This document shows positions 6,256 through 10,010 of a stretch of DNA of 10,010 nt, piece by piece (within the stretch, counting starts at the first letter, position 1; every line of letters starts with the position of its first letter). The position numbers were made by a program, and so were the translations under genes. The DNA is from Desulfobacterales bacterium. GTDB lineage: Bacteria; Desulfobacterota; Desulfobacteria; Desulfobacterales; C00003106. The stretch covers positions 1-10,010 of the forward strand of contig JAUVFC010000047.1 of the NCBI GenBank assembly GCA_030594505.1, in the 5' to 3' direction. The notes beneath the pieces were generated by a model that was not told the DNA's origin, made no database searches, and was given only the letters and a program-made list of their open reading frames with translations.

Positions 6256-7092
6256 ATGTGCAATCGTCAATCGTCAATCGTCAATCGTCAATCCTATAGC
6301 TCGTTCTCTGCGGAGAGTATAAAGGAAGGGTTAAGGACACGCTGGCTTGGTAAGGGATTGATACGTTGTTACGAAACGATTGATTCGACCAACATCGAGG
6401 CAAAGCGATTGGCACATGCCGGAGTTCCGGAAGGTACCATAGTCCTTGCCGAAAGCCAAAGCAAGGGGCGGGGACGTATGGAACGGACATGGGTTTCACC
6501 CCGAGGAGGGGGGATATATCTCTCTGTCGTGTTAAGACCCGGAATCTTGCCGGGGGAGGTTCAAAAACTTACATTTGTTGCTGCAGTAGCCCTGGCCTTT
6601 ACATTGAGACGCTTCGGCATAGCGCCTCAAATTAAATGGCCAAACGACATATTGGTGAACGGAAAGAAGGTGGCGGGTATTTTAATGGAATTGACCGCTG
6701 GAACCGGGCCGGTAGATTTCGTCATCGTTGGGATCGGGATCAATGTAAACACATCAACGGACGAATTCCCATTATCGATTCGCAACCTGGTTACTTCTAT
6801 TAACATAGTTGCCGATCGACCCGTTCAGCGCCGTGAGATTATTAAAATCCTATTGTTGCAATTGGAGCTCTGGTATGAGCGGTTTCTGACAGAATCGTTC
6901 GAAACGGTTTTGGAGGCATGGAGACAGTTGAGTAATACCCTGGGGGAGCGTGTGATGGTTATCCTTTCAAATACGAAGCTGGAAGGAGTGGCAGAGGCAT
7001 TAGATGCTGATGGTTCTCTAATGGTACGAGAGGATAAAGGAAAACTTCATAAAGTGATTGTGGGTGACGTGGTTCATTGTCGGCCTCTTTGA
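6256..7092 (+). CDS. birA: Biotin--[acetyl-CoA-carboxylase] ligase, short form lacking the HTH domain
   Basis: Activates biotin to biotinyl-5'-AMP and attaches it to a lysine of biotin carboxyl carrier proteins. Catalytic motifs are intact: TIDSTN (41-46), AESQSKGRGRM (65-75; biotin/AMP loop), KWPNDILVNGKKVAGIL (127-143) and VGIGINVN (158-165), followed by the small C-terminal SH3-like domain (about 225-278). Segment SAESIKEGLRTRWLGKG (about 18-34) matches the linker that in bifunctional BirA follows an N-terminal helix-turn-helix; here no such domain precedes it. With the only upstream ATG (6256), residues 3-12 are encoded by CAATCGT heptamers and no ribosome site is visible. An alternative start is TTG at 6358, which would still retain the catalytic domain. 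The function is secure and the start is not. Confidence 0.9.
   Translation: MCNRQSSIVNRQSYSSFSAESIKEGLRTRWLGKGLIRCYETIDSTNIEAKRLAHAGVPEGTIVLAESQSKGRGRMERTWVSPRGGGIYLSVVLRPGILPGEVQKLTFVAAVALAFTLRRFGIAPQIKWPNDILVNGKKVAGILMELTAGTGPVDFVIVGIGINVNTSTDEFPLSIRNLVTSINIVADRPVQRREIIKILLLQLELWYERFLTESFETVLEAWRQLSNTLGERVMVILSNTKLEGVAEALDADGSLMVREDKGKLHKVIVGDVVHCRPL
6261..6293 (+). repeat. Tandem array of 4.7 CAATCGT heptamers at the start of birA
   Basis: Four perfect CAATCGT units (6261-6288) plus CAATC begin five bases after the birA candidate ATG and only 11 bases after the CCAGTAA array. Read in frame they give NRQSSIVNRQS. Loss or gain of one or two units would shift the frame relative to that ATG. 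Confidence 0.95.
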
Positions 7093-7126
7093 GACCTTTG
7101 CGGAATCTTCCCCGGTGGATTTATTA

Positions 7127-7155
7127 TTGACAAACAAAAAAAAGAGTCTTAAAAT
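7127..7155 (+). promoter_or_regulatory. Strong sigma70 promoter for tRNA-Gly
   Basis: TTGACA (7127-7132), exactly 17 bases, TAAAAT (7150-7155): a perfect -35 and a five-of-six -10, placed about 60 bases before the tRNA. A weaker second candidate, TTGAAA (7167-7172), 18 bases, TATTTG (7191-7196), lies downstream. Confidence 0.72.
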
Positions 7156-7216
7156 AACTTTTTTTGTTGAAAAGGCAAACGGTCTTTCTCTATTTGATTT
7201 GCGGTCTGCTTTTTTA

Positions 7217-7292
7217 GCGGGCATAGCTCAGCTGGTAGAGTACAAGCTTCCCAAGCTTGGTGTCGCGGGTTCGAACCCCGTTGCCCGCTCCA
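7217..7292 (+). tRNA. tRNA-Gly (anticodon CCC)
   Basis: A 76-base cloverleaf with encoded CCA. The acceptor stem GCGGGCA pairs perfectly with TGCCCGC (7282-7288). The D arm contains AGCTCAGCTGGTAGAG, the anticodon stem is CAAGC/GCTTG with loop TTCCCAA (anticodon CCC), and the T arm is GCGGGTTCGAACCCCGT. The discriminator is T, as expected for bacterial glycine tRNAs. It reads GGG codons. It lies just upstream of rimP-nusA. Confidence 0.96.
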
Positions 7293-7297
7293 TGTTT

Positions 7298-7438
7298 GAG
7301 ACCTTTTCAAAACGTGACATTATGAGCGCTGACGCTTCACTTCGTGCTCGTCAGGCAAGTTGAGCGAAGTGAAATCCCGTTGCCGGGGGAAGGCGATCCG
7401 CCTGAGGCGGATCATAATGATAGTTTTGCAAATGTCTC
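7298..7438. mobile_element. 141-bp imperfect palindromic element downstream of tRNA-Gly
   Basis: The left arm GAGACCTTTTCAAAAC...CATTATGA (from 7298) is matched, with mismatches, by the right arm TCATAATGATAGTTTTGC...GTCTC (ending 7438). Inside are further hairpins: TTCACTTCG near 7336 with CGAAGTGAA near 7364, and the near-perfect GATCCGCCTGAGGCGGATC (7395-7413). GTTT directly flanks both ends (7294-7297 and 7439-7442), which may be a target duplication. No coding potential. It begins five bases after the tRNA CCA and could shape tRNA 3' processing or termination. Confidence 0.68.
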
Positions 7439-7570
7439 GTTTCCCTTTTTGAGGGGGCGCCTGTATTTTTTTCAGGCAGCCTGCTTCGATTAGTGGATTT
7501 TTTTGATAGTTTTTATGTTTGGTTTTTAGAAGAAACCAATTAAAGATTATTGAATAATTACGCTATGAAG
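7439..7570 (+). other. AT-rich leader before rimP
   Basis: No coding frame. Contains a small hairpin GCCTG-loop-CAGGC around 7460-7478 and a GGTTT/AAACC pair around 7520-7536. I could not identify a confident promoter for rimP here. Confidence 0.4.
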
Positions 7571-7597
7571 AGCGGGCTCCGGCCCGCTTTTTTATTT
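7571..7597 (+). terminator. Intrinsic terminator or attenuator directly before rimP
   Basis: AGCGGGC, loop TCCG, GCCCGCT forms a perfect 7-bp GC-rich stem, followed by TTTTTT and then ATTT. It ends about three bases before the rimP ATG at 7601. It could terminate the tRNA transcript, attenuate the rimP-nusA operon, or both. Confidence 0.82.
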
Positions 7598-7600
7598 AAG

Positions 7601-8062
7601 ATGCAAGAATGGACCAATAAAATTATCAAGCAGGCAGAGGCATTGGCAAACTCTCTTCTGTTAGCTGAAGGAATGAACCTGGTTGATATAACATATCGCC
7701 ATGAACGAGGCAGATGGATACTTGCTCTTTTTATAGATAAAGAGGGGGGGGTTGCCATAGAAGACTGCGTGGCGATCAGTAGAGAATTTGGCGATCTATT
7801 GGATATCAAAGATATTATTCCCGGGCCATATAGTTTAGAGGTTTCTTCACCGGGATTGGATAGACCGCTGAAACGGATAGAAGACTTTAATCGATTCAAG
7901 GAACAGAAGGTTCGTATAAAGACCGGTCCACTTGTAGAAGGAAGAAGGCATTTTAAGGGGATCTTATTGGGGTATCAAGACGGAATAGTGCGTGTAGAGG
8001 TGGAGGACACAGTATATGATATTCCCTACGGATCTATCGAAAAAGCGCGACTTGCTATATAG
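7601..8062 (+). CDS. rimP: Ribosome maturation factor RimP
   Basis: Cytoplasmic 30S-subunit assembly factor. The 153-residue product has the usual length and signature: a first alpha/beta domain with GMNLVDITYRHERGRWILALFIDKEGG in two parts, then VAIEDCVAISREFGDLLD, the family hallmark YSLEVSSPGLDRPLK (about 80-94), and a C-terminal SH3-like domain with GSIEKARL at the end. The frame extends upstream to a TTG (7550) and an ATG (7565), but those would translate the terminator hairpin, so the ATG at 7601 is preferred. No Shine-Dalgarno sequence is visible in front of it, which is odd. It is followed by nusA 67 bases downstream, the standard order. Confidence 0.92.
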   Translation: MQEWTNKIIKQAEALANSLLLAEGMNLVDITYRHERGRWILALFIDKEGGVAIEDCVAISREFGDLLDIKDIIPGPYSLEVSSPGLDRPLKRIEDFNRFKEQKVRIKTGPLVEGRRHFKGILLGYQDGIVRVEVEDTVYDIPYGSIEKARLAI

Positions 8063-8072
8063 GTGCAACTTA

Positions 8073-8102
8073 GTGCCTGAACATGACTTTTCGGTCAGGC
8101 AC
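8073..8102 (+). promoter_or_regulatory. Stem-loop between rimP and nusA
   Basis: GTGCCTGA (8073-8080) and TCAGGCAC (8095-8102) form a perfect 8-bp stem with a 14-base loop. No T-run follows, so it is not a typical terminator; it may be an mRNA processing or stability element just before the nusA ribosome site. Confidence 0.5.
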
Positions 8103-8129
8103 AAATTAAGGAATTAAGGGGTTTTTATT

Positions 8130-9623
8130 ATGGTGTCAGATATCAAGCAAATCATCGACCAGGTTAGCCGGGAGAGAGGAATAGATCAAAAGATTCTTAT
8201 TACCACCCTGGAAGAGGCTCTCAGGTCCGCAGCCAGGAAGAAATTCGGGATAAATGTTGAAATCGAGGTAGGTTACAATGACGAGTTGGGGGAAATTGAG
8301 GTTTTTCAATTCAAGGATGTGGTTGAAAAAGTTGAAAATGCCGGTCTACAACTCAGTCTTGAGGATGCTTTGAAGTTAGATTCCGAATCTCAGGCGGGGG
8401 ATAGCCTTGGCGTCAAAATAGATATTAATAGCTTTGGACGGATAGCGGCTCAATCTGCCAAACAGGTTATTATTCAAAAGATGAAGGACGCCGAGCGAGA
8501 TGTAGTTTACGAAGATTTTATAGATCGCAAGGGTGAAATATTAAACGGTATTGTTCAGAGGATAGAAAAAGGGAACATCATTGTTAATCTTGGCCGGACC
8601 GAAGGCATAGTGCCTGCGCGAGAACAGGCCCAGAGAGAACATTATCGCCGTGGAGACAGAATTCGCACCTATGTACTGGATGTCCTACGCGATACAAAGG
8701 GCCCACAGGTTATTCTTTCCAGGAGTCATCCTAATTTTTTAGTTATGCTGTTTAAAACAGAGGTCCCCGAAGTTGGTGAGGGTATCGTAGACATAATGGG
8801 GGCGGCTCGTGAGCCGGGGAACAGGGCTAAAATTGCTGTTGTTTCCCGTGACCATGATGTCGATCCTGTAGGGGCATGCGTCGGAATGAAGGGGTCACGG
8901 GTTCAAAGTATAGTTCAGGAGTTGCGAGGTGAAAAGATTGATATTATTGCATGGCATGCGGACGTGGCCAAATTTGTTTGCAATGCCTTAGCGCCTGCGG
9001 AGATCTCTCGGGTTATTGTTGATGAGAGTAATAAATCGATGGAAGTGATCGTGCCTGATGATTTTTTGTCTGTGGCAATCGGAAAGAGCGGTCAAAATGT
9101 ACGTTTGGCATCCAAACTGACGGGGTGGCGAATAGACGTTAAAAGCGAGAAAAAATATAGCGACGCCTTGCGTACCGGCTATGAATCCTTATTAACCTTA
9201 CCCGGAATAGAGAAAGAGATTGCGGACGGTTTGTATGAAGCAGGGTGTTATTCAATAGAGGAGTTGTGCAAGGCAACTGTCGATGAATTACTACAGATAA
9301 AAGGGATAGATACTGAAAAGGCCGAAAAATTTATAGAAGCGGCCAAAGAGATGCTGGAAGAAAGGTCTAAGGAGGACGAACTCGCAAAAGAGTCTAAGGA
9401 GGACGAACTCGCAAAAGAGACTAAGGAGGACGAACTCGCAAAAGAGACTAAGGAGGACGAACTCGCAAAAGAGTCTAAGGAGGACGAACTCGCAAAAGAG
9501 TCTAAGGAGGACGAACTCGCAAAAGAGACAGACATGACACCTGAATCGGAACCATCAGAAGGTATTGCAGAGGCAGGGGCCTCCGCGGGTGAGGATGGTG
9601 AGGTCTCGGGTGAAGAAGCATAG
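8130..9623 (+). CDS. nusA: Transcription termination/antitermination protein NusA with a repetitive acidic tail
   Basis: RNA polymerase-binding factor that modulates pausing, termination and antitermination. Domain order in the 497 residues: N-terminal polymerase-binding domain (about 1-130), S1 domain (about 134-200), KH1 with GMKGSRV (252-258), KH2 with AIGKSGQNVRLA (316-327), then one helix-hairpin-helix unit (about 350-408, LLTLPGIEKEIADGLYEAG and LLQIKGIDTEKAEKF). The core ends near residue 410. The remaining 85 or so residues are six copies of KEDELAKE(S/T) followed by an acidic, Gly/Glu-rich tail, a lineage-specific extension not needed for the known folds. The start ATG is preceded by AAGGGG eight bases upstream. 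The ylxR frame overlaps its end. Confidence 0.96.
   Translation: MVSDIKQIIDQVSRERGIDQKILITTLEEALRSAARKKFGINVEIEVGYNDELGEIEVFQFKDVVEKVENAGLQLSLEDALKLDSESQAGDSLGVKIDINSFGRIAAQSAKQVIIQKMKDAERDVVYEDFIDRKGEILNGIVQRIEKGNIIVNLGRTEGIVPAREQAQREHYRRGDRIRTYVLDVLRDTKGPQVILSRSHPNFLVMLFKTEVPEVGEGIVDIMGAAREPGNRAKIAVVSRDHDVDPVGACVGMKGSRVQSIVQELRGEKIDIIAWHADVAKFVCNALAPAEISRVIVDESNKSMEVIVPDDFLSVAIGKSGQNVRLASKLTGWRIDVKSEKKYSDALRTGYESLLTLPGIEKEIADGLYEAGCYSIEELCKATVDELLQIKGIDTEKAEKFIEAAKEMLEERSKEDELAKESKEDELAKETKEDELAKETKEDELAKESKEDELAKESKEDELAKETDMTPESEPSEGIAEAGASAGEDGEVSGEEA
9366..9527 (+). repeat. Six tandem 27-bp repeats in the nusA 3' end
   Basis: Six nearly identical 27-bp units beginning TCTAAGGAGGACGAACTC; the only variation I see is TCT versus ACT as the first codon (order S, S, T, T, S, S). 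Each encodes (S/T)KEDELAKE. Every unit contains TAAGGAGG, a full complement of the 16S rRNA anti-Shine-Dalgarno tail. Frame is preserved whatever the copy number. Confidence 0.96.
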
Positions 9624-9885
9624 ACCGGAGAGGATGTGTATTGGCTGCGGAAGAAAGCAGGCAAAAAGCGAACTCTTTCGATTTGTCCGTGATAATGAAG
9701 GCCATGTAAGACCGGACATTCAACAGAAACTTGGTGGACGGGGAGCGTATCTTTGCTTCAATGAAAAATGTTTAGAAACAGCCGTCCGTCGTAATAAGTT
9801 TAGTAGAGCATTTCGAAGAAAGGCTGATGATTCGGAGGCGGCAAAGGCATTCCAATGTAAGAATACGTATCCGCAGATAGATTAG
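9610..9885 (+). CDS. ylxR: YlxR-family (DUF448) nucleic-acid-binding protein
   Basis: Small conserved protein found between nusA and infB in many bacteria; YlxR/RnpM has been linked to RNase P and RNA binding. The 91-residue form shows RMCIGCGRKQAKSEL near the N-terminus, RFVRDNEGHV, and the signature GRGAYLC with a second Cys (KCLETAV) before a basic stretch RRNKFSRAFRRK. Possible starts are ATG 9595 and GTG 9610. I prefer GTG 9610 because GTGAGG lies six bases before it and VKKHRPERMCIGCG matches the usual family beginning. It overlaps nusA by 14 bases, implying translational coupling. Its stop is immediately followed by a palindromic element, so infB is expected beyond the window. Confidence 0.88.
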   Translation: MKKHRPERMCIGCGRKQAKSELFRFVRDNEGHVRPDIQQKLGGRGAYLCFNEKCLETAVRRNKFSRAFRRKADDSEAAKAFQCKNTYPQID

Positions 9886-9886
9886 G

Positions 9887-10010
9887 AGGCTGTCCGAGAA
9901 TTATGTCCGTAACGAAAAAGAGTGAGAACGAGACAAAATTTTCGCAAATTTGAGGAGAATAGCAGGCCTATTTGACGAAAACTTGCGGAAATTTGGGCCG
10001 TTTCTCACGC
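9887..10010. mobile_element. Third palindromic repeat element, right end beyond the window
   Basis: Begins AGGCTGTCCGAGAATT directly after the ylxR stop. GTGAGAACG...AAAATTTTCGCAAATTT (from about 9922) pairs with AACTTGCGGAAATTT...TTTCTCAC (to about 10008), around a centre AATAG-CAGGC-CTATT (9958-9972). Most positions of the roughly 37-base arms match. By symmetry the element should end near 10040 with the reverse complement of its first bases. No coding potential. Confidence 0.68.

Noticed and set aside
6159..6293. CRISPR array
   Set aside because: The 7-bp units are contiguous with no unique spacers; these are simple tandem repeats.
7058..7363. A plus-strand frame running through the tRNA
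   Set aside because: It crosses a structurally perfect tRNA gene and a palindromic element and has no ribosome site or homology that I recognise.
7439..7600. T-box riboswitch upstream of rimP
   Set aside because: I find no AGGGTGGNACC-type antiterminator motif or specifier loop, and rimP is not a usual T-box target.
9248..9664. A 138-residue minus-strand frame with repeated Ser-rich units
   Set aside because: It is antisense to the nusA 27-bp repeats, which stay open on both strands because of their composition.

Overview
The window looks like chromosomal DNA of an anaerobic, probably sulfate-reducing-type Desulfobacterota (former Deltaproteobacteria). That is inferred from the gene set and its moderate GC content, not from any rRNA. 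Suggestive features are an alternative (N-type) F1-ATPase beta subunit leading its own operon, an hpt gene followed by a zinc-ribbon/DUF3426 membrane protein, and a rimP-nusA-ylxR block. Nearly every gene belongs to a recognisable family.

Layout. (1) 1-1369, minus strand: beta subunit of an N-ATPase-like rotary ATPase, running off the left edge, with a candidate promoter at 1449-1477. (2) 1643-3619, plus: a two-gene unit, hpt (purine salvage) and a very acidic zinc-ribbon, single-TM, DUF3426-like protein. (3) 3892-4896, plus: a two-TM potassium channel with a cytoplasmic RCK/TrkA module. It converges on (4) 5106-6029, minus: a CbpA-type DnaJ co-chaperone with a near-consensus sigma70 promoter. 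The two stop codons are separated almost entirely by a 191-bp palindromic MITE-like element with perfect 21-bp terminal inverted repeats and a flanking direct repeat. (5) 6159-6293: two tandem heptanucleotide arrays. The second encodes the apparent N-terminus of (6) birA (6256-7092), which lacks the usual N-terminal helix-turn-helix. (7) 7127-7292: a strong promoter and tRNA-Gly(CCC), followed by a second palindromic element. (8) 7571-9885: rimP, nusA and ylxR, with an intrinsic-terminator-like hairpin ending just before the rimP start. nusA carries an in-frame 6 x 27-bp repeat. (9) 9887-end: the left part of a third palindromic element.

Functional picture. rimP-nusA-ylxR is the conserved start of the nusA-infB transcription/translation operon, and infB would be expected to the right. 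A tRNA gene upstream parallels metY-rimP-nusA of E. coli. The remaining genes are housekeeping: purine salvage, ion transport, chaperone and biotinylation.

The unusual content lies between genes. At least three different palindromic repeat elements sit directly against gene ends, with solo or degenerate ends of related sequence elsewhere. Heptamer arrays abut birA, and a recently expanded repeat lies within nusA. I see no CRISPR array, phage, toxin-antitoxin or defence system. Nothing here justifies claiming a wholly new system; the best leads are the palindromic-element family placed at stop codons, the heptamer/birA junction and the hairpin in front of rimP.
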